Positions 14,281 through 27,056 of a stretch of DNA of 53,589 nucleotides are shown here, piece by piece. Source of the stretch: Chara braunii (lineage: Eukaryota; Streptophyta; Charophyceae; Charales; Characeae). A program made the translations under genes and the position numbers. Where the stretch lies: NCBI GenBank assembly GCA_003427395.1, contig BFEA01000010.1, positions 1,380,388-1,433,976 of the forward strand, written 5' to 3'. Below the pieces are notes generated by a model. It ran no database searches and was not told the origin of the DNA. It saw only the letters and a list, made by a program, of their open reading frames with translations. Each line of letters starts with the position of its first letter. The first letter of the stretch is position 1.

Positions 14281-14631
14281 GCGCATGAGTGGATTAACGA
14301 GATTCCCACTGTCCCGATCTATCATCCTGCGAAACCACAACCAAGGGAACGGGATTGGAAAAATCGGCGGGAAAGGTAAAGTCACCTAATTGGTCACGCG
14401 CATGAATGGATTAACGAGATTCCCACTGTCCCGAACTATCATCCTGCAAAACCACAACCAAGGGAACGGCCTTGGAAAAATCGGCGGGAAAGGAAGAGTC
14501 ACCTAATTGGTGACGCGCATGAATGGATTCACGAGATTCCCACTGTCCCGATCTATCATCTTATGAAACCACATACAAGGGAACGACCTTGGAAGAATTG
14601 GCAGGAAAAGAACACTTGATTGGGCTCGATT
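14281..14631 (+). repeat. 117-bp tandem repeat, ~3 copies
   Basis: Units start at 14,281, 14,398 and 14,515, each opening GCGCATGAxTGGATT. They share GAGATTCCCACTGTCCCGA and CGGCGGGAAAGG. The first two copies are over 90% identical; the third diverges at its 3' end. No ORF runs through the array. Confidence 0.9.
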
Positions 14632-14920
14632 CTAGTTCAACTCTGTAAAATGACTTTAGAGGTGTAAAAGCCGCAATTGTCGACGCATGAGCTATGTGCG
14701 GAAGGAGCTGAATGAAAAGGCGGAGCTTGCGCGGGATAGAATTGTTGTGCGGGGACTGCTGCACACGGGAGGGAATGCATTGTAGAAAAAAAGAAGAAGC
14801 GTAGATAACAGAGCGTGAGAGCGGGAGAAAGCGCACGGGAAGCAACGGGAGAGCACGTGAAGTCGAAGAGCGAGCGCGCAGAGGGCCGAGAGAGAGCGCG
14901 AGGTAGTGATGGAATGCACG

Positions 14921-14922
<2 letters not shown>

Positions 14923-14983
<61 letters not shown>
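14923..14983. repeat. (GA)n microsatellite
   Basis: A pure GA run of about 60 bases. Together with the tract 1.1 kb upstream it brackets the 184- and 117-bp repeats. Confidence 0.95.
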
Positions 14984-14985
<2 letters not shown>

Positions 14986-15576
14986 AAACGATAGGAGAAT
15001 TGGCACCTTATCAACGGGCCAGTTCTTGAAATCTCGATCTGCCGCCGTTGGCCGCTTGATGGGCATTTGAACTTGGGCGTAATCCATTGATCAACCGCTT
15101 GATTACCAATGAATTATTTCCACAATGATAGACGTACATGTGCACAAGGAACGGTATCTTCGTGGTACATTCGCTTGGAAGTGTTGAGAGAGCAAAGAAC
15201 AATGGGGGTGAAGTGGCTGTCGTATTGGCAGCCACTTGTTGGAACAGTGACAAGTTCTCCAAATTTTGTCGACCTGGTAAGAGTTGTACAGAGCATCCAA
15301 AGTGTTCTACAGTTAGACTCGGCCTCGTTCTAAGAACACACCAGTGGATACATTGGGGAGTGGAAATGCAAACAGACGGGAGTCAATGCAATAGAGCCTG
15401 CGATCCGTGAGATACATGTATTACATCGTGCGGAACATCTGAAAGGAACCAGGACGTGATTGTGCATCAGGTATGTCCGTTCACTTAAATGGGTGAGAGT
15501 TCCTACTTACGTGCGCCTGAGAGAGTGAAAGGGAACAACAACATTCAGTTCAATTGTGACCCTTAGGGAAGGTAAG

Positions 15577-15780
15577 TTGTGCCCCGCGGGAACCTATCCT
15601 GTTGTAGGGGACCGCTAGATGTACAGCTGGCGGACTCGACCGGAGCGGCAACAGGACGACGCGGGTTACCGTGTCGTCCCCGAGTTGTCTCTAAAAACTC
15701 GAAAGCCTAAGTTTCTCCTGCGTGACGCGGTCGGGAGGGCCCTCGCTCGCGCGGGGGCCGATGTGCTCAACAACGCATTC
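15577..15780 (+). repeat. Dispersed repeat, copy 2 (pair with 5.3 kb)
   Basis: Homologous to 5,278-5,489. This copy is more GC-rich than the 5.3-kb copy: at several aligned positions it has C or G where the other has T or A, for example GACGCGGTCGGGAGGGCC against GATGCAGTCGGGAGGTCC. The direction of change suggests C-to-T decay of copy 1. Confidence 0.65.
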
Positions 15781-18378
15781 TCAGCAACGCCAAGCATCGA
15801 GAGAACGCCTTCTCAGCTACGCCAAGCATCAGACAAGTACAAGGGAATGAAGACGAGAGGGTGGTGTAGGTGCTGGAACGCTGGACGCTACAGTGCACAG
15901 GCCACGAGTTAACCTGGACGTGAAACTGGAACAAACAATTTATACCTCCACCTCTGCCTAACTACCGAAGATTTCGGAAACTGTTACTGAACTATGACAG
16001 ACTTCCAAAAGTGTCACTGGGAATTGCAATCCTAAGGGACAACTTGAAGGTGGTCTAATTAATCAAGCTGATCACTAAAAACATGAACTTCAATAGGTGC
16101 TCGATGAGAGCAGCCACTCATAAAGGAGGTGGTCCAACAGGTTGGGAAGCGAATGGCAACTGGTTGTTGGAGCACTGGGAGAGACCCGACTCCGCAAACA
16201 TGCCTTGGAGACCGAAACTAAGATTGCAACGAGAGCCTCCGGTAAGACATGTCAGACTCTACAAGGGCACAACATACATTATAAAATTATGTTAAACAGT
16301 CTCATCCGGGGCAGCGAAGTTGTGGACTCTGTGGGAGGAACAAAAGTTCTGTCTTTGCAAAAACTGAGTAAATGTCCTGCAAAGAATAACAACTCCTTCC
16401 TGCAAGGAAACAATAAACCTAGCAAGCAAGCTCGGAAAGGCCGCAGGCTCAAAGACACTGCAGACTCAAGTACCACACGCTTGCTCAACAGGCATGATCA
16501 GAACACAGCCTTAGTAAAGGTTTTCTGTAAAGCTAGATAAAGAAAAGTCTGTAGGTACAACAACCATGACAGCAGGGAGTCAGCAGCAGTAAACCATGAT
16601 TAACCATGGTTAGCCAAGTTATGAGCCAGAAGTGCAGAATTCGGGAGTTGGGTTTCAACAAAGATTAACAGCGTCATTTTCGATGCTCCTCTGCAGCTGT
16701 GTTATCAAATATTATCCGCATTTGAAATTCCCAATGACAGCGAGATAGCGATGGTGAGATTATTCATCCTCGGGTGAATTCCATAGGGTTACTGATCCTG
16801 GCTCTTCAACCCGGGTGGACGAGAGTGTATCAGACTTGGAGAGCTCCATAAGCGACACCATGTACGACCCAAAATCCGAACGGGATCATGCCTAGAACTG
16901 TTGCTATGCTGACTGAGACCTCAAATCCCCCAGTTTCACCACACACTTGGGCGGCGCCCGGGGGAGTTGAACTCATCATTATAGATTAATAGGTTCTTGT
17001 TTGCAATCATTATTTGTGATATTATTGTTGTTGTATGTTTGGCTACATGTAAGTGGATGCTGACATAGTTGTTTGTAGGTTGCAGGAACCGCGAAACCGA
17101 TCTCCCATGGTTGACAGACACGGAACAATTTCAGAGCTCGTTTCGAGTGCCGGCAAATCCCTTCCACCGGTTTACACCAGTCAAGACTAACCCATCGACC
17201 ATAAATGATTGAACTGTACTTATGTGAATCGCAATCACTACTGATCTTTGATGATATATTTGTCTTCCTTGACTGTCTCGAACGTTGTGGTTGTGCTGAT
17301 TGTTTACTGTTCTGACCTTGATAATACATGGTAGACTCGATTAGAGTATGTCCCTTGATAATGTCGAGGGCTCTCTCTCTCTCAGTCTTTCTTTGAAAGT
17401 TGCTACGTAGTTTGTCTCAACGTCTTCCTATTTGTATCATCTTTCTTATCATGTGATACATTTTATCCATAAAACGTTTCTTTTTCTCATCTCTTCTTTC
17501 TTTTTAAATTGAGTTCTCAATTAACCCTGCAGTAATGAAGAAAATAGGTAAATCACAATTACGCACTAATTCTTTTCTTAGCTGATTGTTTAAATTGGAA
17601 TGACTGGACTTCGGCTAAGAGATGATTGTCAGAGTAACTTAGTGCTGGTCACTGGCAACCTCCCGGACTCGGTCGACAGTCTCGACAGATGAAGACGTGT
17701 TGTGCATCTTCTCGCTTAACCTATGAAAATAGATTACATACTCAATAAATTATTGGCCTTTCACCAGCTCGAGTGCTCGTTCTCTCATTAGTTTCGTGTA
17801 GAACAGGATGCCTTCAACAATTTGATCTTCCCACTCTTCCACTTTGTCTCGGTCGAGGATGCAAGGCATACCGAGGGTGTATTTGTTGTACATGATTTTT
17901 TTCAACTCTCTTCTCCTCACCTGCAGTAACTCTCAATTTTATCACTTGAGTATGAAGCGAAGTTTTGTTTATTTTACTATCTCCGGATGTGAAGAAGGTT
18001 GGTGTCAAAAACAGGTTGCTCGCTGCTAATAATTATCGTTGAATGTTTTTGCAAAGGTTTTAATACCTTGTTTCTCATTCAATAATAAGTTGCTAGCCGC
18101 TCAACATCAAGTAATCTCTGCTTGTTGCTTAAGTTCTCAGCAAATTGCCTGCTGTCGAAACTCTCATCACACCGCTTGCTGCAAACTTTTTACCCGTAGA
18201 GTTTGAGGTCACAAGTTTCTCACATGAGGGTTGATCCCAAGTTTCTTTGGTCAAACACTTCGCAAGGTTTTCTCTACCCAAATACTTCACAGGTAACGCC
18301 TCTGCAAATTATGCCACTCATAATTTATTACCCAACACTATGTTCTCCGACAATTAATGAGTATGTGTTTGAGTTAAA
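15781..18378. other. No recognisable gene
   Basis: Mixed composition. Open frames at 16,083-16,295 and 16,142-16,540 overlap each other in different frames without recognisable motifs. No repeats or RNA genes are evident up to the MITE target-site duplication at 18,379. Confidence 0.5.
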
Positions 18379-18386
18379 GTTAGAAT

Positions 18387-18731
18387 CTGTGTAGCATCGT
18401 GTTCGGGTTCGGTGAACGAACCCGAACGTTCGCGACCGAACGCGAACGAGCGCCAAACCCCCCCGAACGCGAACATAAAAAAAAAAAAAAAAAAAAAGTT
18501 CTCAGAAAAATCTGAAAAAAATATATGTTATGTAAAATATAAAACAAACAACTTTTGCATTGAGGGTATGTTCAAATACCTAACCAACCTCGAGATAAAA
18601 AAAAAAAAAAAAAAAAAAAAAGATTGTTTTTAGTTAATGTTCGGCCGAACACGTTCGGGGGGCGTTCGGCCGAAACTCGAACATGTTCGGACGTTCGAAA
18701 AAGCTCCGAACATGTTCGGTGTGCTACACAG
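18387..18731 (-). mobile_element. hAT-like MITE, GTTCGG-end type (copy A)
   Basis: A 345-bp non-autonomous element with perfect 10-bp terminal inverted repeats (CTGTGTAGCA ... TGCTACACAG). It is flanked by a perfect 8-bp target-site duplication, GTTAGAAT, at 18,379-18,386 and 18,732-18,739. Eight-base duplications are typical of hAT transposons. Both ends are packed with GTTCGG/CGAACG motifs that can fold back. The centre is A-rich on the left, T-rich read the other way, and contains the shared ~70-bp core (about 18,520-18,596, on the minus strand relative to copies C, D and E). There is no coding capacity. Confidence 0.9.
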
Positions 18732-18743
18732 GTTAGAATAAAT

Positions 18744-19207
18744 CTAGGTTACCAATGGTCCGGAGACCGGACGTCTCCCCCGGACGTAAAGTACCCCCGT
18801 CGTCCAGATTTTCGGACGATAACTTTTTGGCACTAAAAAAAAAAATAAAAAAAATCGCAGTGTTGTGCATGCCCAAGAGATCCCCCACAAAAAAATTCAG
18901 ATTTTTCTGAGCATTTGGTGATAGGGTGGTATTTGGGGTGGGGGGAGGGGTTACGATGGGTTTCGGTGGGGATAGGAGGGGTATAGGTGGGGATTAAAAT
19001 CTTTGAAAAATTTTATTATTTATTCTACTGGCCCAAATGATCCAAAACTTTGGTGCCATACAACTATGGAAGGTGGAAGCTACATGATTGTTTTCATTTT
19101 TTTTTTTTTTTTAACACTAGGTCAGACATACCCTGTCCGGTCCTGGTCGTCCGGTCGGACATCCCGGACGGTCAAGGGGGTCTCGGACGTCCGATCCAAC
19201 AACTTAG
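18744..19207 (+). mobile_element. hAT-like MITE, GGACG-end type (copy B)
   Basis: The ends are rich in CCGGACG/CGTCCGG motifs, with imperfect terminal inverted repeats (CTAGGTTACC against CTAAGTTGTT when the end is reversed). The flanking octamers are GAATAAAT (18,736-18,743) and CAATAAAT (19,208-19,215), 7 of 8 identical. The interior has an A-run on the left and a T-run on the right, the architecture of the other MITEs. It sits directly beside copy A, their duplications overlapping by four bases. The end assignment is tentative. Confidence 0.65.
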
Positions 19208-22200
19208 CAATAAATAGGATAAAATAAATTGGGAATTAGCTAGCAATAAAAATCATGTTCTCAAGCCATACTGGGTAATTCTCATAAAAATACAGCGTGG
19301 ATAACAGTATGGGAAAAACATTTCATGTACCTGTGAAGATGTTTCCCTAACTATAACAACCATCCACCCTAAATACAGCGATGCACAACTCATTTTCATT
19401 TGTAGGGTAAAATGTTGCTGGTTAGCACTTTAGTTTGTATATAAAATAGGTGTCGTCGTACTAAGTCGCACAAGGTACCAATACCGCAGTACAAGTTCGG
19501 ATAATACACAGGCTATGAACCTCACTAGAGTAATACACAGAGTACCATCCAGCGGTAAACTCCACTCGCAACACATTCTGGGTATTGCTTTTTTTTCTCT
19601 TTTTCTTTTTTTTTTAGAAACAACCCGAGCTGATGCTAGGGGTGTCGATAGGAGCAGACACAACAAACATTAATCAAACTCATATGGTACTACTACTAAT
19701 AGTTCTCCTCACTTTAAGAGCGTGCATAATACTACTAGGCTAGCTAGCAGTAAACCTCGCTCCAATAATACATTGGGTTCTGCTGAATGTAGGTCCTACC
19801 CGAACACAACATATGGGGTAATTATAATTTTCCCGCTAGAATAACGCATAGGGTAGCAATGGTGGTGATCAACACTCGAATAGTACCCATGGTACTACCA
19901 GCGATAATCTCCCTCACTCACAAAACCCGTTTTCTAACACAACTCAAAATACTCGTACTTCACTTCAATATTCAATTGGAGAGGGAAACAACGCCACTAA
20001 CTACCCGAGATAAACGAACATAAATATGACAATTAACAAATCAAACGAGAAACAGCTTGTCATAAGGGACCAAGCTCCCGCTTGCTCGACAAATGAAGTC
20101 AACCATGCTCTGTGTCGATCACTCGATCAACAAATATTTCTGGCAAGGTCCATTGTTCTTCCTCAAGCAGCGTTACTCTTCTGTTCAGACACAGGGATAA
20201 CTCTGCACTTGTCAAACTCTTGACTTAGTCCATCACTCTTTTCCTTCACTAGGTCATTCGAGATAAGTGATGCTAAGAATTAATCTTTATCAATAAAAAT
20301 TTCGCAAGCAAATATGCAATCCTTTTGAAGATGCGTTGCTTCGTGCCCATCAGATGTAAGTGAGAGTGAGATTAGACTGCCCTTGGCTTAATACAAACTA
20401 TTACTGACACAATAATGATATAATGTCGCTCATTAATGAGACGACCAAAACTTAGTGGAGCTCAAGTGATCTATGTGCACTTCCAAAACCACAAATCTAA
20501 CCAGGTAGCTAATTCATTATCTTCTTGTTCAAAAGAAAAGGACTAGCAAAAGAGGATTTAACGGAGAAGGAGACGGGAGGAAGCAAGAAAGAGGATGAAA
20601 AGGAGAAGGGAGAGTAACGAGGAAATAATCAGAGGCCTTATCAATTACCAAATTCTCTTTCCTCCTTAATAAAACATTGTCAGCCCTTGATCCACCCAGA
20701 CTCGGTTTGCAAAATAAAGTTGTCGGATCTTCCTCATTCTCTTGCAAACCAGTTACCAAAAAAAAGTCAAATGTGTTTCTCCCTCTCTTACACGATATCG
20801 TGTACCTGCTGTATGCAACTCGCCCCTCATAACTGCCTTATACAAGGTTTTGTTAGCACGAAATACCCTATCAATGATGGTGATGATGGCACTCGAAACG
20901 AGAACGTGCCATGACGACCACTTGTACTTGTACAAATTAATGACGTCAACAAGTAAGTTACTCAGGTTTGTCTTCTCGTAAGCTCAACGATAGAAGAGTC
21001 TCTCTCTAACTAGTACACAAGGTCACGCTCAAATGATCTCGACACTCAAGCAAACGGAGATCGTATGACACGAATTATAGTTCAACTATTGGTAAGTGAA
21101 TGGTCGAGTTTTTTTAGGACATCAGTTGCACTCTGCACAGATTGTCACCCTCCAAGCGGATCCCGACAGTGAACCGTCACGGTCGAATGTTCTTGCCTAT
21201 AGCTAGTACCCAGTATGGTACATCGACTTTCACCTCACAGCCAATAGTTGCCCGTATCGCGTAGCCAATAGAAGCGCTACCATGGGTACACACTATGATT
21301 GTCACAACATAGTCGATATCAATTGTGCTTGGTTCATGCTTGCTCTTCGCGAGAGAGCGACGAAGATTTGACTTAGACCACTTGTGTCCACTGTTAGCAC
21401 TCATTAAGGCATGTATGCTCTCTCGCCATTGCCTGTATGATGAGATCTTATAGGTGACATATTTGACATCAACTGTTGTTTCACAAGTGGAACTCTCTCT
21501 TTCTCTCAAGACTAAACTTGAGTGTCAGTGCACACGCGTCGCCTTCGCCTCATTACGAAGGAGATTGGAGCGCGCCTTCCCCTCACTATCAAGGAGATGG
21601 ACATCAACCGTAGAAGGCACACCCACTTCTCACTCGAGTCTCATATCAAGTCTCACATAAAGTCAAACTTTAAGAGTACGTGCATACCACTTATATCTCA
21701 CACTTCCCACTCATGTTTAATTCTCCTTCATTACGAAAACATGTGTGTGATGACTAAAAAGAGCGCAGAGATACCTTGTTGACATCAACAACCGATGCAC
21801 ACCTAGAACTCTCAGGTAGGTCTGACTAGTACCCTGATTCGCGAGCCCATTCTCTTTGGCTCTCCTGCTGGACTCTTACTTGTGGTTTGTAATCGCCTTG
21901 CGGTCTCAACCTCTTTATCATAACAAGCTGGCTTTAGGGTAATCTTTCATAGGGGTTGCTGGCGGGTGGTCTCGTCGCCACTGGTTCAATCCATGGCAGG
22001 ACTGAGTCGCAACGTCATTCACCTCGGATTCTACTACGGAGTCCCTGTCCAGATCCTGTTGCTTGGGCTTTGTAATCCCCGTGGTAGTGTCTTTCTCATG
22101 GTAAGTAATAATGATCTGCAATGCCACAGTCACCCCATCTCGCTTGCACCTTCGTTCTGCCCGGTTACGGACCTCAGTAATAGCAGTTTGCAAAGTCCCC

Positions 22201-23644
22201 ATCCCCTTTCATCTCTTGCTCTTCTTCACCATAGACGTTAATTTTTAACTTAGCAGATCCCTCAAGTTTTACGTACGTCAGAGCAACGTTTACTATAGCA
22301 CCCTCCAGACTACTAGGCACCCAACTCCATAAGTATTTCAAGTGCCTATGCCTGTAACCATAAAGACCCTTCGAGTACGTCATAGTCGCACTCTTAAAAT
22401 AGCCTATACCCAACACTCCCAACAACCACCTACTCTCGCACGCACAAAGCAAGTATACCACTAAAACACTGGGCTCAGATAGCCGCGGCCTGAGCACCTT
22501 GCCTTTCCATGCCACTATCTCGACGTACGAAACGACAGTATGGCAACACATCCCTAAGTGTGCATTTTTTGACCAATAGCAGAGTGATCTCGTAGTAGCC
22601 TTTTATAGAACCTTACAATACAACAGGCATTGTACTCTAATCAAGGGACCCAGATGGTCTAGTAAAACAAAGAAAAAAATATATATATTATAATACTTAT
22701 TTCCTGCAATAATAGTTGGATAGAGTATTCAAACTTCTGGGACTTCAACGGTCACTACCCTGGCACAGTCCAATGGCCTCAAAATTGCAGTCTTTCAATT
22801 TAGCTTGAAAAAACACGAGCTCGACGTGCAACTTAATCCAATAACCGGATACCTATCGACATGATTCCTCCTTTAAAAGAGGTGACAAGCCTACCACTAA
22901 CAGGAACCCGCGCCCGATGGTAAGGAGGGGGTTTATGACCCTCAATAGAGGGGTGATAAGCTTCCCACTAATGAGGCCGCGAGTATCCTCCTTTTGAGGG
23001 TCTACCTCGCGACACCCCACTCAAGGACGAAATGCTCATCACCCGCACCAACTCTTTCAAAACACGGCACATTGAATCTTTCAATCATATTGAAGGGTCA
23101 TCCCATTTCAAGTCGCAACATAAATTTAAGACCTGAGAAGAATTGAACCGTTCGTTCGTTCGTAGAATCACAAGAGGGGAACTAAATTAAAAGAAAAGTA
23201 ATTAACTTAGAAATAAAAGAAAGACATTCTCATTCAAAATTGACTCGTCGCGTACCAGTGATCGTCTCATTAATCATAACTAAAGTTACGACTCTAGTAG
23301 AACGAAGATCAAAGTGGCGCTCTGCTTTTCCTTTTTCTCCTTTTTTTTTTTTTTCTTTTTTTTTCCTCTACTTTGTTTGTGACCGCTGTTATAATACTTT
23401 GTCCCATAGCTCAATAAAAGGGAGCTCGGCATGCAGTTGAAAAGACTGCTACAACTCTACTACTTTTGCATCCCTGTGCGAGCCCGACAACTACCACGAG
23501 CACAAGCTGGTTGTGCTCTACTGCAGAGCAGGGCGCCGAGTTAGTTTGGACCAATGGAAAGTCAGATGGCGCAACCCCACCATTTTGTTGAGGTGAGTGT
23601 CAACTAGAACCGCTTTAGAAACTAGTCGTAAGGTTGGTGTGCTT
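19208..23644. other. No recognisable gene
   Basis: No domain or RNA gene found. Between 19.25 and 19.95 kb phrases resembling AATACACAGGGTA recur loosely, which may be an ancient degenerate tandem repeat. T-rich and CT-rich tracts occur at 23.33-23.37 kb. Confidence 0.5.
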
Positions 23645-23763
23645 GGTACACCGTGGAAGGCCCTGAGTATGGTATTCCTGGTGCACCACTGAAGGCCCTA
23701 GCATGGTATGCCTGGTACACCGTTGAAGGCCCTGAGCATGATATGCCTTGTACACCACGGAGG
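23645..23763. repeat. 34-35-bp tandem repeat, 3.5 copies
   Basis: Units start at 23,645, 23,680, 23,714 and 23,749, each beginning GGTACACCG or a close variant followed by GAAGGCCCT and ending ATGCCT. On the minus strand they encode a repeating peptide (HTMLGPSVVxxxYHAQGLxRCT), but no larger gene surrounds them. Confidence 0.9.
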
Positions 23764-26700
23764 GTCGGGACACAACGCCCTCCGACAACGCGCACCCATT
23801 CTTCCCTTTTTGCGAAATCTTCTTTCTTTCAATTTTGCACTTCCCTCCTCTCCTGCTCACGGCGTGTCCTCTACTTCCACACGAGGTCATTCCCTTTTTC
23901 CTTACCTCGCGCGATCTCCATTTTCTTTTCCGCCTATTCTGTATTCTCTCGTTATGCATGTTCAACTTTCTTTGTCAATCTTGCTTGCTATGCCCATCGC
24001 TGTCTTTCTTCTAGTCTATTTCTCTCTTTCTCTCTTTGTTTCTCTCTTTCTCTTAGTTTTTTCTTCCTTCCACTCACCATCTTTTTATATTCCGTGATCG
24101 AAAGATAACACCCCCTCCAATGACATACACCCGCCCATACATCGAGATAAGTGAATCTGCAAGTAAATGTCGCAACCAGGATAGCAGTTGTCGTTGCTTC
24201 ATGTCGCTATACTCACCAGGTAAGTCCAGGCACACCCGTTTCCCTCTTCCACTCATTCTCCTTCTAGCAATTCCTAATTTTTTCCCTTTCCTCCTTATCT
24301 CTCTTCTCCTTCTTCTCCTTCTTCTCCTTCTTCTCCTTCTTCGCTTAATTTTTTTTTTTCTCGTTATACATATGATTTTCTTCACCCAAATTTGTGTGGT
24401 GCTCTTTCCTCCTCTCGTGCGCTCTTTTCTTCTCATAACACTCGCAAGTGACTTTCTTTTTTGCATCACTCACGAGTCACGTGCATGCCTGTCTCTTGAC
24501 ACTGCATGTGCGCCTTCCATTTCCCACGTGTGGGCATCCGCTGTGTTTCACATGCTACTCAATCGAGGTCATGAACAGAAACGCCTTCAACTCACGAGGC
24601 GATTACAAACATGAGCTTATATCACTTTTAGTAGAACGATGCTGCAATGAACGTGTGTCAGGACGAGTACCACAAAGATGTGTACGATCATCAATGTGAG
24701 TGACTATAACCCTGAGAAGCAATTACTAGGGAGGCGTGCATGACCACAATCATGAGTTGGGATCTAATGCTTTACCGAATGCGCAAAATGAGAATGAATA
24801 TTCAGCTAGAACATTGTAAATACAACGCAAACTCGGATAACCCTTCTTCTCATTTCCCTTCTCGTTTTCTCCTCCTCCATTCTCTGTTGGCGCCCGGATC
24901 TCTTTCCTCCAACATGATGTTTCAAATTTCTTTCTTCCCAATTCGCCAATCACTCTTTCTAGCATGCTATTCTACACTCATGTGTAACCCTCCTTCTACC
25001 ACACTCTCTCTTTCTAATAGGCGCGAACTTCCTCTCTTTTCGTGCACCCTCCTTCAGATCTACCACCATGATCTCTCTCAAACAGACACGTTAACACGGC
25101 CTGGTTCGCAACATAATCTACGGAAGACCGCTTCTTGTACTCGTATGAACCTGCCCTGAATCCGACAATAGATTTATCAAATCGAATCTACCAAAAGTAA
25201 CAACTCGCTCTGAAGAAAATTGACAGAAATAAAAGTGGAAGACCCAACGAACTAACTAATAAAAATACAAAAAAAAGAAAATAAGTGGTAACTGCCCCCA
25301 TTTGCCATCTGTCGTATGAACGGTTGTTAGACGTAACCACTGAGTTATTCCGGCGTGGCTAGTTTTTCTTCCTTAGTTAGAATCTACCCTGGTTCTAACG
25401 GCAGATTCATCAAAATATTTTCTTTGACCATTCCCATGGGGATCATAAAAATAAATACGAGGAAAATAATGAGAGGAAAAAAAATTAAAAATTAAATAAA
25501 AAAATATATGAACTAACTATTTCGGAGTGCCAAGTGTCATGGCCTGATGACTCACTGCCTCCTTGTATGCCACATGCCCCCTTCCTTTAAATGAATATGC
25601 CCTATAGTTCAAGGTAGATTTATTGTAATAAGTGCAAAAAGAACTATGGGGAACCAGAAAGGAGAAAAAATGAAAAAAAAAAAAAAATGATGAAATCTTC
25701 AAAACGAATAATAAGAACAAGAAATGCTTAGCAAATCTAACTGTAACTAAACCGTAGTGCCAGTTGTCGTGCTGTACATCGCGAGGAAGGTGCTTTCTAT
25801 GAATAAACGAATCTATCCCACGCACACTACTGTGAGCATAACGAACAAAAAAGAAAAGAAGAACCTAACGAACAAAATCTAACGGTTAGCAACCCCAGTT
25901 TGACACCTGTTGCATGTGGGTTCAAACATAATCCATCTATAACTAATTTCAAGAATCAGAGGGGCAGGGGGGCCGGACCTAACTTAAACTGTAACTAACC
26001 ACCTAGCATAAGAAAAAACGAGCAAAAGGAAACTAGCCGAATAACCATCAGACTCGATCACTTTATCTATTGCACGAAAATCCGATGTGATAACCAACTA
26101 GCCTAACTCCTTTTCCCAATTGAAAAGGGAACGACACTACATTAAAATGTTTTGTACGTTCAACTGTTGGGTCTAAGGAACATGTAGGTGCCTTTACAAC
26201 GATTTTAATGGAATGGCACGGGTTTTGAACCCACGCCTTGTGTGAGGGTTACACCCTTATTATGGCATAAAGAATTAAGATCTAGATTCGAGCCCAATCA
26301 TTGCCAACCTAAGTTAACCCGACACACCTATGACACTTTTTACTAGGCCTAACAACCGCATCTTTTTAATCACCCCGACCATATGATCGCGACTTATATT
26401 GATTTAAAAACGTCGTCGGGCTATAGGTGAGCCGACGTACTAATCCTTAATTTTATACACTCGTGCCTTTGATTTTGTTTGATTCTATTTGTTTATCTCA
26501 ACCAACTGATCGACCTCAATAGTCAAGGGTATTAATACAAATTTATCCATCCTCACACACGTCGCAATAACATGCGTGCAAGCTAACCAAATTTCCTTAC
26601 CCATACGTCCCTGGGACTCTTGACTTTGATGATCGAGAACCCCCCTCAAAGTGGTCAAGCAAAAGCGGATTGTTTCTACTATACTACCGACATTGTCATA

Positions 26701-27056
26701 GCAGTTGTTAACATCGTCGTGTCGAATGCAAAACATGGGCAAAAACCCTTGTAAGGGTATTTGAGCCGGGAACTGGCAAACTAATGTGGGAGGCCGGAAA
26801 TAATAGTTTCATTGTTTTCCCAATCAGCGGCCAATCTATTCTAGAAATGTCCAACCTGGAGTACCCCTTTAGCCAACCACTACCTCCAAAAGGCCTAAGA
26901 GGCCCCCTACAAAGGTCATGGACTCCCATCCTCCATGAGATTACAAGGGTTGTCACAAGGGTTGGGCTAAAATTCGCCCTCTGTCCAAGGATACACTAAC
27001 TAAAATTTGAAGATACCACGTGGTGCAGTTCACAAGGAGCCTTGCTTAACAGTCCA
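23764..27056. other. CT-rich and mixed DNA, no recognisable gene
   Basis: From 23.8 to 25.1 kb the plus strand is pyrimidine-rich, including a CTT/CTC microsatellite at 24,301-24,345, giving Leu/Phe/Ser-rich frames without domains. From 25.2 to 27.0 kb nothing is identifiable. A minus-strand stretch at 26,214-26,311 has tRNA T-arm-like words but does not fold as a tRNA. Confidence 0.5.

Noticed and set aside
14281-14631. CRISPR-like or satellite array
   Set aside because: Direct contiguous 117-bp copies without spacers, in a eukaryotic context; only about three copies, so a local tandem repeat.
13603-15087. Ser/Leu-rich minus-strand proteins with LSLSLS runs
   Set aside because: They are translations of GA microsatellites in all frames.
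24074-24614. Arg-rich minus-strand and Leu-rich plus-strand ORFs around the CTT microsatellite
   Set aside because: Both come from the same pyrimidine-rich tract and have no domain.
26214-26311. tRNA gene or tRNA-derived SINE on the minus strand (GTGGGTTCAAAACCC and GGGCTCGAATC words)
   Set aside because: The T-arm stem needs wobble pairs, no 7-bp acceptor stem or normal D and anticodon arms could be placed at tRNA spacing, and no poly-A or RNA polymerase III box A was convincing.
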